From Gemmatimonadota bacterium (GTDB taxonomy: Bacteria; Gemmatimonadota; Gemmatimonadetes; Longimicrobiales; Gaopeijiaceae), in the NCBI GenBank assembly GCA_021295835.1, contig JAGWBP010000001.1, positions 110,091-174,090 of the forward strand: DNA of 64,000 nt. Direction: 5' to 3'. Under the pieces are notes generated by a model that made no database searches, was not told where the DNA came from, and saw nothing but the letters and a program-made list of their open reading frames with translations. The translations under genes and the position numbers were made by a program. Positions 26,080 to 36,103 of the stretch are shown here, piece by piece (the stretch's first letter is position 1; each line of letters starts with the position of its first letter).

Positions 26080-27711
26080 ATGGCACCCGAAAGCTCCAGG
26101 CACAGGCGCGCGATCGTCGCGGTGGGGCTTGTGTTGGTACTCGCCGTCATTGCCGTCGGCCGGGCCACCATCCAGGAGATCGAACCCGCCCCCGGATCCG
26201 GTCAGGAGTCACCCTACTACGACGAGGCGCTGGGTCCGTACACCCGCGAGGTGACGACCTCGTCGGCGCACGCCCAGGCCTTCTTCGACCAGGGCGTGCA
26301 GATGATGTACGCCTTCGTCCCCCGCCGTGCGGCCCGGTCGTTCCACCAGGCCCGGCTGGAGGACCCCGCCTGCGCCATGTGCTACTGGGGCGAGGCGTGG
26401 GCGCTCGGTCCCTTCTACAACGGATCGATGGAAGCGGACGACGCACCGGAGGCCTACAGTAAGGCGCAGCGGGCCCAGGAGCTCGCCGAGGAGTCTGGGA
26501 CCGAAGTGGAGCGAGCCCTTGCCCAGGCGATGGCGACCCGCTACGAGCAGGAGCACGACCCCGACGCCCGCGAGTCGCTCGACTCCGCGTACGCTCGCCA
26601 AATGGGAGAAGTCCATCGGCGGTTCCCCGACGACGCCGACGTAGCGACGCTCTACGCGGAGGCGCTGATGCTGCTCGAGCCGCGGCGGGGGCACTGGGAG
26701 ATCGATAAGCCGTCCGTCGCGGAGATCCACAGAGTCCTGGAGGGCGCCCTCGCCATCGCAATCGACCATCCGGGCGCCTGCCACCTGTACATCCACTCCA
26801 CCGAGCCGACCGACGAGCCGGAGAGGGCCGAGGCGTGCGCGGAGCACCTGGGGAGCGCAATCCCGGGCGCCAGCCACATCCAGCACATGCCGTCGCACAC
26901 CTACAACCGCGTCGGGCGGTGGGGCGACGCCGTACGCGCCAACCTCGCCGCGTGGCACACCGACATCCGCGCCGAGGACGGCGATGCCTGGGCGATCTAC
27001 CCCACCCACAACCTGCACATGCTCTTCTTCGCCGCCTCGATGGACGGCCAGGGGGCGATCGCCGTCCAAGCCGCAAAGGACTACGCGAAGATCGCGCGGG
27101 GCGGCGAGTTCTACCATTCGCTCGCGCTTCTGCGCTTCGGTCGCTTCGACGAAATCCTCGAGCTGGACGATCGCCCCAAGAGCCCCATACGGCGGGGCAT
27201 CTGGGACTTCGCACGCGGGTACGCGCACCTCCGCCTCGGCGACCCCGACAGAGCCTACGAGCACTTGGAGCTCGTCCGGCGCGAGATGGAGGAGGCGCCG
27301 GAGGGCGAGGACTTCCGCGACCACACGGTCGATCAGATCCTAGGGGTGGTGGGCGGCATCCTCGAGGCGGAGCTGCTCCGCCGGGACCGGGGTCGCCTGG
27401 AAGAGGCGGTGGCGGTGCTCGAGGAGGCCGTCGCCGTCGAGGACGGAATGATCTACGACGAGCCCGAGCCGCTGAACTTCTCGGCCCGCCACTGGCTCGG
27501 CGACGTGCTGCTCGAGATGGGGAGGCACGCGGAGGCCGAAGCGGTCTTCCGGGCCGCGCTGGAGGACCACCCGATGAACGGCTGGTCCCTCTTCGGCCTG
27601 GAGGCGTCGCTGCGCGCCAGGGGGCTGGACGAGGAGGCCGACCGCATCCATGTGCTCTTCGAGGAGGCATGGGCGAGGTCCGACACGGAGATTCAGGGCT
27701 CGATCCTCTAG
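26080..27711 (+). CDS. Membrane-anchored TPR protein
   Basis: 543 residues with one N-terminal helix (about 13-31), then about 500 residues of helical TPR-like repeats. Distinctive stretches are CAMCYWGEAWALGPFYNG, HIQHMPSHTYNRVGRWGDA and NLHMLFFAASMDGQG. This His-rich variety is found in large exported TPR proteins of unknown role. ATG at 26080 is chosen because it begins a normal anchor; the frame is open back to 25870 but without family character. It is monocistronic. Confidence 0.85.
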   Translation: MAPESSRHRRAIVAVGLVLVLAVIAVGRATIQEIEPAPGSGQESPYYDEALGPYTREVTTSSAHAQAFFDQGVQMMYAFVPRRAARSFHQARLEDPACAMCYWGEAWALGPFYNGSMEADDAPEAYSKAQRAQELAEESGTEVERALAQAMATRYEQEHDPDARESLDSAYARQMGEVHRRFPDDADVATLYAEALMLLEPRRGHWEIDKPSVAEIHRVLEGALAIAIDHPGACHLYIHSTEPTDEPERAEACAEHLGSAIPGASHIQHMPSHTYNRVGRWGDAVRANLAAWHTDIRAEDGDAWAIYPTHNLHMLFFAASMDGQGAIAVQAAKDYAKIARGGEFYHSLALLRFGRFDEILELDDRPKSPIRRGIWDFARGYAHLRLGDPDRAYEHLELVRREMEEAPEGEDFRDHTVDQILGVVGGILEAELLRRDRGRLEEAVAVLEEAVAVEDGMIYDEPEPLNFSARHWLGDVLLEMGRHAEAEAVFRAALEDHPMNGWSLFGLEASLRARGLDEEADRIHVLFEEAWARSDTEIQGSIL

Positions 27712-27727
27712 CGGTCCTGGCCCCGGA

Positions 27728-27780
27728 TTGACCCGCGCCCGGGGGATCGGTAGCTTCCTCGCCTATCAATAATCATTATC
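27728..27780 (+). promoter_or_regulatory. suf operon promoter with Fur-box-like site
   Basis: TTGACC (27728-27733), a 17-bp spacer and TAGCTT (27751-27756) form a sigma70-like promoter. Directly after it, 27762-27780 matches about 14 of 19 positions of the Fur consensus (core AATAATCATTATC). This implies repression under iron sufficiency; the regulator itself is not in the window. Confidence 0.6.
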
Positions 27781-27796
27781 GATAAGGAGCGGGTGG

Positions 27797-28570
27797 GTGA
27801 AGAAGTCTCCCATTCTGGCGGTGCGCGGCCTGCGGGCGAGCGTTGCCGAAGCAGGGGTCGAGATCCTGAAGGGCGTGGAACTGGAGATCGGGGCGGGCGA
27901 GATCCACGCGATCATGGGGCCCAACGGCTCGGGCAAGAGCACGCTGGCCAAGGTGATTGCGGGGCATCCAGGATACGAGGCCGACGGGGGGCACGTTCGC
28001 CTGCGCGGCGAGAACCTCCTTGATCTGGAGCCCGACGAGCGGGCCCAGGCCGGGGTCTTCATGGCCTTCCAGTACCCGGTCGAGATCCCGGGGGTGTCGA
28101 TCGCCAACTTTCTGCGCAGCGCCCTTCAGGCGCGACTCGAGGACGGCGAGGAGCTCGACCTCTTCGACTTCCAGGACCTGCTCACGGGGTGCATGGGGCT
28201 CCTTGGCATGGACCCGTCCTTCGCCCAGCGGGCCGTCAACGACGGATTGAGCGGGGGAGAGAAGAAGCAGAGCGAGATACTGCAGATGGCGGTCCTCAAG
28301 CCCGCGCTTGCGGTGCTGGACGAAACTGACTCGGGGCTCGACATCGACGCGCTCAAGGTGGTGGCCGCAGGAGTGAACGCCCTCAGGGAGGAGAACCCGG
28401 AGATGTCGGTGCTGCTGATCACCCACTACCAGCGCATCCTAGACCACGTTCAGCCCGATGCGGTGCACGTCATGGTCAACGGCAGGATCGTCGAGTCGGG
28501 CGGGCCGGAGGTGGCGCTGGAGCTGGAAGCGCAGGGCTACGAGGAGTACAGGAGGACCCACGCGGCCTGA
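27797..28570 (+). CDS. sufC: Fe-S assembly ATPase SufC
   Basis: ABC-type ATPase of the SufBCD scaffold. 257 residues with Walker [10 protein letters not shown], a Q-loop at [10 protein letters not shown], the signature [15 protein letters not shown] and Walker [18 protein letters not shown] at 27797 has AAGGAG 7 bp upstream. It is the first gene of the suf operon, 22 bp before sufB. Confidence 0.97.
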   Translation: MKKSPILAVRGLRASVAEAGVEILKGVELEIGAGEIHAIMGPNGSGKSTLAKVIAGHPGYEADGGHVRLRGENLLDLEPDERAQAGVFMAFQYPVEIPGVSIANFLRSALQARLEDGEELDLFDFQDLLTGCMGLLGMDPSFAQRAVNDGLSGGEKKQSEILQMAVLKPALAVLDETDSGLDIDALKVVAAGVNALREENPEMSVLLITHYQRILDHVQPDAVHVMVNGRIVESGGPEVALELEAQGYEEYRRTHAA

Positions 28571-28592
28571 ACAAGGCGAAAGGGAGCAGACA

Positions 28593-30008
28593 GTGCCCAC
28601 CAACGAGGTAATTCACGGGCTGGGGCTCGACGACTACAAGTTCGGCTTCGTCACCGACTCCGAGCCGGTCTTCAGGGCCCGGCCGGGGCTGGACGCCGAC
28701 ATCGTGCGGCAGATCGCGGCCCGCAAGGACGAGCCCGAGTGGATGCTGAAGCGCCGCCTCAGGGCGCTCGCGATCTACGAGTCGAAGCCGATGCCGAAGT
28801 GGGGCGGCGACCTCTCGGAGCTGGAGGAGACTCTGGCGCAGACGTACTTCTACTCCAAGCCGCACGAGCAGATGGAGCGCTCGTGGGAAGACGTTCCCGA
28901 AAACATAAAACTGACCTTCGAGCGACTCGGCATCCCCGAGGCCGAGCGCAAGATCCTGGCCGGGGTCGGCGCCCAGTACGACTCCGAGATGGTCTACCAC
29001 TCCCTCAAGGAGGAGTGGGAGGCGAAGGGGGTGATCTTCGACTCGATCGAGGACGGATTGAGGAACCACCCGGAGCTCTTCCGCCGTCACTTCGGGACGG
29101 TGATTCCCGCGGCCGACAACAAGTTTGCCGCGCTCAACTCGGCGGTGTGGTCCGGGGGATCCTTCGTCTACATTCCGCCGGGCGTCCACCTGGAGACGCC
29201 TCTCCAGGCGTACTTCCGCGTCAACCAGGAGCGGCTGGGGCAGTTCGAGCGCACCCTGATCATCGCCGACGAGGGATCGCGGGCGCACTACATCGAGGGG
29301 TGCACAGCCCCGGTCTACTCGACCGACTCGTTTCACTCCGGCGTGATCGAGATCGTCGTCAATCCGCGTGCCTACTTCCGCTACACGACGATCCAGAACT
29401 GGTCCAACAACATGTACAACCTGGTGACGCAGCGTGCGCTGGTGCACGAGGGCGCACACATGGAGTGGCTGGACGGCAACCTGGGCTCCAAGTTGACGAT
29501 GAAATACCCGTCGTGCTACCTGATGGGCGAGGGTGCCCACGGCGAGATTCTCTCCATTGCCTACGCGGGCGACGGTCAGCACCAGGACACCGGCGGCAAG
29601 GTCATCCATGTGGCGCCGCGCACCACCTCGAGCATCGTCTCGAAGTCGATCTCGAAGGGTACCGGCCGCGCCTCCTACCGGGGTCTGTGCAAGGTCTACG
29701 ACGGCGCCGAGCGCGCCCGCTCGAACGTCGAGTGCGATGCGCTCCTGATCAACGAGACCTCGCGGACCGACACCTTCCCCTACATCGAGATCGACGAGAG
29801 GAGCGCCACCGTCGGGCACGAGGCGACCGTCTCCAAGGTCGGCGACGAGCAGCTCTTCTACCTGATGAGCCGCGGCCTGGACGAGGCCGAGGCGATGGCG
29901 CTGATCGTGCGCGGCTTCATCGAGCCGATCGCCAAGGAGCTCCCGCTCGAGTATGCGGTCGAGCTGAACCGGCTGATCGAGCTCGAGATGGAGGGGAGCG
30001 TCGGGTGA
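28593..30008 (+). CDS. sufB: Fe-S scaffold protein SufB
   Basis: Core of the SufBCD scaffold, where the nascent cluster forms. 471 residues. The beta-helix region is clear ([37 protein letters not shown]). The conserved Cys near the SufD interface lies in [14 protein letters not shown] at 28593 has AAGGGAG upstream. Its stop overlaps the sufD start as GTGA. Confidence 0.97.
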   Translation: MPTNEVIHGLGLDDYKFGFVTDSEPVFRARPGLDADIVRQIAARKDEPEWMLKRRLRALAIYESKPMPKWGGDLSELEETLAQTYFYSKPHEQMERSWEDVPENIKLTFERLGIPEAERKILAGVGAQYDSEMVYHSLKEEWEAKGVIFDSIEDGLRNHPELFRRHFGTVIPAADNKFAALNSAVWSGGSFVYIPPGVHLETPLQAYFRVNQERLGQFERTLIIADEGSRAHYIEGCTAPVYSTDSFHSGVIEIVVNPRAYFRYTTIQNWSNNMYNLVTQRALVHEGAHMEWLDGNLGSKLTMKYPSCYLMGEGAHGEILSIAYAGDGQHQDTGGKVIHVAPRTTSSIVSKSISKGTGRASYRGLCKVYDGAERARSNVECDALLINETSRTDTFPYIEIDERSATVGHEATVSKVGDEQLFYLMSRGLDEAEAMALIVRGFIEPIAKELPLEYAVELNRLIELEMEGSVG

Positions 30009-31339
30009 GCGGCGGCATCGCGGTGGGCGGCGGCGCGGGGGTGGCCGAGGTCGGCGAGGTCGCGGCGGTCGGAAGGGGCGGAGATCCGGCGTGGCTCCGC
30101 GCCCGGCGGGACGAGGCCTGGGAGCTCTACGAGGCGACTCCCTTCCCCTCGACGCGCTCCGAGGAGTGGCGGTATACGGACGTCGAGCGGCTGCTGCCCC
30201 TGGGCGATCTGGAGAAGCGCCCCATCGGCTCCAAGTGGTCGGGCGAGCTGCCCGAGCGGCTCCGGCGCGTGCTGGCGAGCGACGGAGAGGGGGCGGGGCG
30301 GGTGGTCGAAATGGACGGGCGAGTCGTCTCGGCAAGGCTCGACCCGGGGGTCGCTACGGCCGGGGTGGTCCTCTCGTCGCTAGCGGACGCTGCGTGCAGC
30401 TCCGATCCGGTCGTCCGGGAGCTGCTGGCCACGCAGGCCGTCACGGCGTCCGACGGCAAGTTCCCGGCGCTCAATGCGGCGCTCTGGAGCGACGGAGTGT
30501 TCGTGCATGTGCCTCGGGGCGTGAAGGTCGAGCTTCCGATTCGGCTGAGCCGGTGGGTCTCCCGTCCGCATACGCCAACCTTCACCCGTGTCCTGATCGT
30601 TGCCGAGGAGCGCAGCCGCATCGCCTTCGAGGACGAGATTCTCTCGCCCGACTTCGAATCGGCCACGCTCGCCAGCACTGCGATCGAGATCTTCGCGCGC
30701 AGAGGTGCCCGGGTGCGCTATGTCTCCCTTCAGCGCATGGGCAGGAGAGGCTGCCACCTAGCCAGTCAACGCACTATCGCCGAGCGCGACTCGTCGGTCG
30801 ACACGCTGAACATCGCGCTGGGAGGATCGGTGGACCGGGTCGACCTCAACGCAAGGCTCGTGGGGCAGGGCGCGAGCAGCGAGATGCTGGGCCTCTACTT
30901 CGGCGAAGACGGCCAGCACTTCGACTTCAATACGAGCCAGGACCACGTGGCCCCGCACGCGCACAGCGACCTGCTCTACAAGGGTGCGCTCGACGGACGA
31001 GCGCGCGGGATTTTCCGGGGGATAATCAGGGTGCACGAGGGAGCTCAGCGAACCGACGCCTACCAGACGAACCGGAATCTTCTCCTCTCGGACCACGCGG
31101 TCGCCACATCGCTCCCGAATCTGGAGATCGAGGCCGACGATGTCCGCTGCTCGCACGGCGCGACGGTGGGGCAGCTCGATTCCGAAGCGCTCTTCTACCT
31201 GATGAGCCGGGGACTGGAGCGGGGGCAGGCCGAACGGCTCGTGGTGCGCGGCTTTCTGGGCGAGGTGCTTTCGCGGCTGGGCCGCAGCGTAGTCGCCGAT
31301 AAGGTGATGCGCACCATCGAAGCGAAGCTCGTCCGATGA
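30005..31339 (+). CDS. sufD: Fe-S assembly protein SufD
   Basis: Partner of SufB in the scaffold, 444 residues. The N-terminal helical region ends [16 protein letters not shown]. The beta-helix contains [20 protein letters not shown] and [18 protein letters not shown], including the conserved His used in cluster assembly. GTG at 30005 is coupled to the sufB stop. Confidence 0.96.
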   Translation: MSGGIAVGGGAGVAEVGEVAAVGRGGDPAWLRARRDEAWELYEATPFPSTRSEEWRYTDVERLLPLGDLEKRPIGSKWSGELPERLRRVLASDGEGAGRVVEMDGRVVSARLDPGVATAGVVLSSLADAACSSDPVVRELLATQAVTASDGKFPALNAALWSDGVFVHVPRGVKVELPIRLSRWVSRPHTPTFTRVLIVAEERSRIAFEDEILSPDFESATLASTAIEIFARRGARVRYVSLQRMGRRGCHLASQRTIAERDSSVDTLNIALGGSVDRVDLNARLVGQGASSEMLGLYFGEDGQHFDFNTSQDHVAPHAHSDLLYKGALDGRARGIFRGIIRVHEGAQRTDAYQTNRNLLLSDHAVATSLPNLEIEADDVRCSHGATVGQLDSEALFYLMSRGLERGQAERLVVRGFLGEVLSRLGRSVVADKVMRTIEAKLVR

Positions 31340-31644
31340 GCTGGGTGCGGGTGGCGACGGCCGACGAGGTGCCGAGCGGCGGCCTCCTCTCTGTGCAGAC
31401 CGACCAGGGAAGCGTGGTGCTGGCGGGGGTCGACGACGGCATCTACGCCCTCGAGGATCGCTGCTCGCACCAGGACTACCCGCTCTCGGACGGCCTGATC
31501 GAGCACGACGAGGTGGAGTGCCCCTACCACGGCGCCCGCTTCGATGTGCGCACCGGCCGGGCCGTGCAGTTGCCGGCGATCACTCCGGTTCGGAGCTTCC
31601 AGGTTGAGGTGCGGGATGGCGATGTCTACATTCGGGTCGGCTGA
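31336..31644 (+). CDS. Rieske [2Fe-2S] ferredoxin-like protein
   Basis: A 102-residue Rieske protein of the dioxygenase-ferredoxin type. The cluster ligands lie in CSHQDYPLSDG (C-x-H) and CPYHGARFD (C-x2-H), normally spaced. Inserted between sufD and sufS, with an ATGA overlap to sufD and a 29-bp overlap with sufS. This position suggests an electron-transfer role linked to cluster assembly. Confidence 0.93.
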   Translation: MSWVRVATADEVPSGGLLSVQTDQGSVVLAGVDDGIYALEDRCSHQDYPLSDGLIEHDEVECPYHGARFDVRTGRAVQLPAITPVRSFQVEVRDGDVYIRVG

Positions 31645-32932
31645 ATCCAGATCGACTGAGGCGGACCGCAGGGGTTGCGACAGGGCGGGCGCGGTAGCGG
31701 CTGCGTTCGACGTGGAGGCCATTCGCCGCGACTTCCCCGTCCTGGACCAGGAGGTGGACGGCAGGCCACTCGTCTACCTCGACAGCGCTGCTTCCTCGCA
31801 GAAGCCGCGCCAGGTGATCGACGCCGTAGCCGGGTACTACCGGCGCGACCATGCGAATGTGCACCGGGGGGTGCACGAGCTGGCGCGGCGGGCCACCGAG
31901 GCGTACGAAGGGGCGCGCGCGCGGATCGCCGAGTGGATAGGGGCCACGGGACCGGGCGAGCTCGTATGGACGCGGGGGACGAGCGAGGCGCTCAATCTGG
32001 CCGCCTTCTCGGTGGGCCAAGCCCGGGTCGGCCATGGCGACGAGATCGTCATCTCCGAGATGGAGCACCACTCCAACATCGTGCCTTGGCAGCTCCTCGC
32101 GGCCCGCTCGGGGGCGAAGCTGCGTTACGCGGCGCTCACCGACGACGGCCTCCTCGACCTGGACCACCTGGTGGGCCTCCTAGGTCCGTGTACCCGAGTG
32201 GTCTCGCTCTGCCACGTCTCGAACGCCCTCGGCACGATCAACCCGGTCGCGGAGATCGGGGAGCTGGTGCGGGATCGCACCGACGCCATCTACATCTTGG
32301 ACGGTGCCCAGGGCGTGCCGCACATGCGGGTCGACGTCGTCTCGATCGGGTGCGATCTCTACGCCTTCTCGGGGCACAAGATGTGCGGGCCGACCGGAGT
32401 GGGCGGCCTTTGGGGCAGGCGGGAGCTGCTCGAGGAGCTGCCCCCGTACCAGGGCGGGGGCGAGATGATCGAACGCGTCTACCGGGATCGAAGCACCTGG
32501 GCCGAGCCGCCCCACAAGTTCGAGGCGGGCACCCCGAACATCGCGGGCGCGGTGGGGCTCGCCGCCGCCACCGACTACCTGGATGGGATCGGAATCGATT
32601 CCATCCACCGCCACGAGACGCAGCTCGTCGCCCGCGCGGTCGCCGGGCTGAGCCGGATCGATGGACTGCGCATTCTCGGCCCCGCTGGCGTCGAGCGGCG
32701 CGCCGGGGTGGTCCCGTTCGTGATCGAAGGAACGGCGGCGCAGGACCTGGGAACAATTCTCGACGTTCAGGGTATTGCCGTCAGGGCCGGGCACCACTGC
32801 GCACAGTTGGTCGTTGATCGCTACGGGGTAGAGGCCACGGCTCGCGTCTCCTTCTACCTGTACAACACTCACGAAGAGGTCGAACGGCTGGTCGAGGCGG
32901 TGGCCAACGCCCGTCGTATTCTCATGGAGTAG
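31616..32932 (+). CDS. sufS: Cysteine desulfurase SufS
   Basis: Group II cysteine desulfurase: releases sulfur from cysteine as a persulfide for cluster assembly. 438 residues. Key elements are YLDSAASSQKPRQVIDA, the PLP Lys in FSGHKMCGPTGVGGLW, and the active-site Cys in RAGHHCAQLV. ATG at 31616 has GAGGTG upstream. No sufE, sufU or Suf regulator is adjacent, so the sulfur acceptor must be elsewhere. Confidence 0.95.
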   Translation: MAMSTFGSAESRSTEADRRGCDRAGAVAAAFDVEAIRRDFPVLDQEVDGRPLVYLDSAASSQKPRQVIDAVAGYYRRDHANVHRGVHELARRATEAYEGARARIAEWIGATGPGELVWTRGTSEALNLAAFSVGQARVGHGDEIVISEMEHHSNIVPWQLLAARSGAKLRYAALTDDGLLDLDHLVGLLGPCTRVVSLCHVSNALGTINPVAEIGELVRDRTDAIYILDGAQGVPHMRVDVVSIGCDLYAFSGHKMCGPTGVGGLWGRRELLEELPPYQGGGEMIERVYRDRSTWAEPPHKFEAGTPNIAGAVGLAAATDYLDGIGIDSIHRHETQLVARAVAGLSRIDGLRILGPAGVERRAGVVPFVIEGTAAQDLGTILDVQGIAVRAGHHCAQLVVDRYGVEATARVSFYLYNTHEEVERLVEAVANARRILME

Positions 32933-32960
32933 GATCGAGCCAACGAAGGGCAGCGGCACA

Positions 32961-34235
32961 ATGCGGGCAGTTTCTGGTGAGGCAAATCGTAGGTGCACAG
33001 TGCAGTCGTCAGGGTTTGCGGTGGCCCTGCTCCCCGTCGGTCTCGTCCTGGCGTGCGGTGTCGAGATGCTGCCCCCCGAAGAAGAACTCCTGGTCGTCAC
33101 GCCCTGCGAGATGGGGAAGGCCGACATCTACCCCTGCGAGGGGCTGGACTTGGTGGCGCGGGTGGAGCTCAGGGACTCGGGGGTCGTCAACGACATCTGG
33201 GGGTGGACGGACCCGATCACCGGCGTCGAGTGGGTGCTCGCGGGCCACAGCGACGGCACCTTCTTCATCAGCCTGGAGGACCCCGACGATCCCCTCCTGC
33301 TCGGTTTCCTGCGTCGGACCGCCGATACGCGGTCTACCATTTGGCGCGACATCAAGGTGTACAGGGACCACGCCTACATCGTCTCCGACCTCGCTGGCGA
33401 GCACGGCATCCAGGTCTTCGATCTGCGCCTGCTTCGGGGTATGACCGCGTATCGCAACCTCTCGCCAACCTACACGTACGACGAAGTGCACAGCGCCCAC
33501 AACATCGCGATCAACGAGGAGACCGGATTTGCCTTCGCAACCGGAATGAGCTCGGGAGGCACTACCTGCGGAAGCGGTCTGCACATGGTCGACCTGAGCA
33601 GCCCGGCCGATCCAGAGTTCGCTGGCTGCTTCAGCTATACGGGTGGCAGAAGCTACACACACGACGCACAGTGCGTGGTCTATCGCGGCCCCGACGCCGC
33701 CTACCGGGGTGCCGAGATCTGCCTGGGCGCCAACGAGGTGCTGCTGAGCATAGCCGATGTGACCGACAAGGAGTCGCCGGTCGCAATCGGCTCTGGAAGC
33801 TACCCCGATGTGGGGTACCTGCACCAGGGGTGGCTCGACGCCGGGCATGTGTATTTCTACACCAACGACGAGTTGGACGAGTTCCGGGGCGGACGGACGC
33901 GCACCCTGATCTGGGACGTTCGCGACCTGAACGACCCCTTCGTCGTCGCCGAGCACGTCCACGAGACCGGCGCCAGCGACCACAACCTCTACGTGGTCGG
34001 CGACCGGATGTACCAGTCGAACTACGGCGCCGGGCTGAGGGTATTCGACATCTCCGACCGGGAGGCTCCGGTTGAGATCGCGTTCTTCGACACCGACCCC
34101 GGGATAGACGAGGAGGTGCCTGGGCTGAACGGCTCCTGGAGCAACTACCCCTTCTTCGCCAGCGGCATCATCGCCGTCACCTCCATGGACGGGGGCGTCT
34201 TCCTACTGCTTCCTTCGGAGTTGCGCCCGGAGTAG
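32961..34235 (+). CDS. Choice-of-anchor B family lipoprotein
   Basis: A 424-residue lipoprotein (lipobox VLAC, Cys32) of the LVIVD-repeat, beta-propeller-like choice-of-anchor B family. Blade-like segments such as DIKVYRDHAYIVSD, SADHN-type DHNLYVVGDRMYQSNY and GLRVFDISDREAPVEIAF recur. Function is unknown. It follows sufS by 28 bp on the same strand, but with an unrelated role. Confidence 0.85.
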   Translation: MRAVSGEANRRCTVQSSGFAVALLPVGLVLACGVEMLPPEEELLVVTPCEMGKADIYPCEGLDLVARVELRDSGVVNDIWGWTDPITGVEWVLAGHSDGTFFISLEDPDDPLLLGFLRRTADTRSTIWRDIKVYRDHAYIVSDLAGEHGIQVFDLRLLRGMTAYRNLSPTYTYDEVHSAHNIAINEETGFAFATGMSSGGTTCGSGLHMVDLSSPADPEFAGCFSYTGGRSYTHDAQCVVYRGPDAAYRGAEICLGANEVLLSIADVTDKESPVAIGSGSYPDVGYLHQGWLDAGHVYFYTNDELDEFRGGRTRTLIWDVRDLNDPFVVAEHVHETGASDHNLYVVGDRMYQSNYGAGLRVFDISDREAPVEIAFFDTDPGIDEEVPGLNGSWSNYPFFASGIIAVTSMDGGVFLLLPSELRPE

Positions 34236-34309
34236 CATCGCACCGAGTGGTGGTGCAACCCGGCCTCACGCACAACGATGTGGTGCAACGACGGAGCGCC
34301 CTCGAAACG

Positions 34310-35572
34310 CTACCCCTGCGGCTGGAACGCCACCTTTATCGCGCCGCTTCTCCGGTGGTCGAAAGCCGCCCGCAGGGCGTCGCGGTACTGCGACAGGGGG
34401 AAGAGGTGGGTGACCAGCCCGCCCAGCGCCGCGCCGTCCGAAGCCATCCGTGCGAGAGTGAGCTCGATGGTGTGCCGAGAGCTGTCCTCCCACCGTTCGG
34501 CACCGTACCCGACGTACCCCTCCACTCGAAGCTCCCGCGCCCAGAGGAAGGTCAGGTCGAGCTTTCTCACCTCGCCAACGCAGCCCAGCATGACCAGGCG
34601 GCCTCTGGCCGAGGTGTAGCGCAGAGCCTGAACCAGGCTCGACTGGCTGCCCACGCAATCGAAGACCGTCTCGAAGCCGCCCCCGGCATAGACCTCGCTC
34701 CCGACGACCGGCATGTAGGCTCGAGCGCCCGTCTCTATCAGCGCCTGGCGCGCCCCGTCTCCTGGCGAGACGGTGGAGTCGGCCCCCAGGCCAGAGGCGA
34801 GCGACGCCTCGCGCGGGCGCTTTGCCTGGGCCACCAGACGGCCCTCGTAGCCGAACGCTCTGAGCGCCCAGAGTGTGCCCAGCGCGATCGCCCCACTGCC
34901 GATCACGAGCACGGGTCCCGCAGACGCGATCACACCGCTCCGAAGCACGCCCCGCACGCCGATGGACACCGGCTCCGCAAGGACGGCCACCCGATCGGGA
35001 ATAGATGGCGGCACCCGGAAGAGCTGCCGCTCGTGCGCGATCATCTCCTCACCCCACCCTCCGGGCAGGTCCCGATGGTACCCGATCGTCAGGCCGGGGG
35101 CGATCCCGCCGCCTTCACGACCGATTGCCAGCGGTCCGGTCTCGCCAGCTTTCTCGCAGGTGGAGTGGCTGCCGATCGCGCACGACGGACACCACGATCC
35201 ATCCTCCCACCCCCGGGCCTCGCAGTTCAGCATCGGGTCGACGACGACTCGGTCGCCCACCGCAACGTCCGATACGCCAGCGCCCACCTCTTTCACGCGC
35301 CCCAGCACCTCGTGTCCCAGTACCGCCGGGAAGGATCCGAACGGCTCCATCGCCGGACTCGACCGATAGGAGATATTCCCGAGATCGCTCCCGCAGATCC
35401 CGGCAAGCATCACTTCGATCCGCACCCACCGGTCGCCCGGCAGCGACGTGGGCTCCCTGCTTGTCAGCGACACCCCGGACGGGCGCCCGTACAAGAAAGC
35501 ACTGCTGAAGCGCCCCGGACCACGAGCTAGAAGAAAGCCCGGGACGGTCACGTTGAACTGGACCGCCTTCAC
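34310..35572 (-). CDS. Zinc-type alcohol dehydrogenase (MDR family)
   Basis: Medium-chain dehydrogenase/reductase, 420 residues. Catalytic zinc ligands lie in GICGSDLG and GHEVLGRVKEVG. A Cys-rich structural lobe is present (CPSCAIGSHSTC). The Rossmann motif is VLVIGSGAIALG. The substrate is unknown. Its ATG overlaps the stop of the upstream membrane-protein gene (ATGA, 35569-35572). It is the last gene of a minus-strand run that starts with the molybdenum-hydroxylase genes. Confidence 0.9.
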   Translation of the reverse strand: MKAVQFNVTVPGFLLARGPGRFSSAFLYGRPSGVSLTSREPTSLPGDRWVRIEVMLAGICGSDLGNISYRSSPAMEPFGSFPAVLGHEVLGRVKEVGAGVSDVAVGDRVVVDPMLNCEARGWEDGSWCPSCAIGSHSTCEKAGETGPLAIGREGGGIAPGLTIGYHRDLPGGWGEEMIAHERQLFRVPPSIPDRVAVLAEPVSIGVRGVLRSGVIASAGPVLVIGSGAIALGTLWALRAFGYEGRLVAQAKRPREASLASGLGADSTVSPGDGARQALIETGARAYMPVVGSEVYAGGGFETVFDCVGSQSSLVQALRYTSARGRLVMLGCVGEVRKLDLTFLWARELRVEGYVGYGAERWEDSSRHTIELTLARMASDGAALGGLVTHLFPLSQYRDALRAAFDHRRSGAIKVAFQPQG

Positions 35573-36072
35573 CTCGCCTTCCTCCTACGTTGAGCACGGC
35601 GCTCCAGCTCTGCGGCCGCCTGCACGCGGTAGGCCAGCCGCTGGGAATGTTCAGAGCCCACGAATATGCGCTTGCCGCTCCGCAACCGAACTCGCACGGC
35701 CCGGTTGCCGCGAATGGTCCAGGCCGTCTTGCCCCCGCGCCACCGGATTCCCCAGCCGCCGAAATCCCTGACCGGACGATACTTCACCGGACGCGCGGAC
35801 TCGATGTCTCCGTACGCAATGTGCTTGCGCGCGACGCGGACGGGCCCAAAGCCGACCCTGAGACTGCGCCGCAGCACCTCTACGTCGAGGCGTGAGAAGC
35901 ACGAGACCAGACCGACCAACAGCGCCCCTACGACGACAAGCCACGGACTGGCGGCCTCCTCGCCGCCCAGCAGCACCCCACCCACGCTCGCCAAGCCGAC
36001 GACCGACAGGAGCGCCCAGACCCACGTGGGTGCCCAGGTGCGCTCGCGATATACGTCGCGCGCATCCTTCAT
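35569..36072 (-). CDS. Two-helix membrane protein with C-terminal PH-like domain
   Basis: 167 residues. Two membrane helices (about 16-34 and 42-60) precede a basic beta-rich domain (RVARKHIAYGDIESARPV, then FGGWGIRWRGGKTAW) that resembles bacterial PH-like membrane proteins. ATG at 36072 is chosen to begin just before the first helix. It is coupled to the dehydrogenase gene downstream. Function unknown. Confidence 0.7.
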   Translation of the reverse strand: MKDARDVYRERTWAPTWVWALLSVVGLASVGGVLLGGEEAASPWLVVVGALLVGLVSCFSRLDVEVLRRSLRVGFGPVRVARKHIAYGDIESARPVKYRPVRDFGGWGIRWRGGKTAWTIRGNRAVRVRLRSGKRIFVGSEHSQRLAYRVQAAAELERRAQRRRKAR

Positions 36073-36103
36073 GCGGGTCCGACGGGACGGCGGATCGCCA
36101 TCG

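Noticed and set aside
28476..30335. A 619-codon minus-strand frame antisense to sufB
   Set aside because: Codon pattern and family matches belong to sufB on the other strand; the antisense translation has no motifs.
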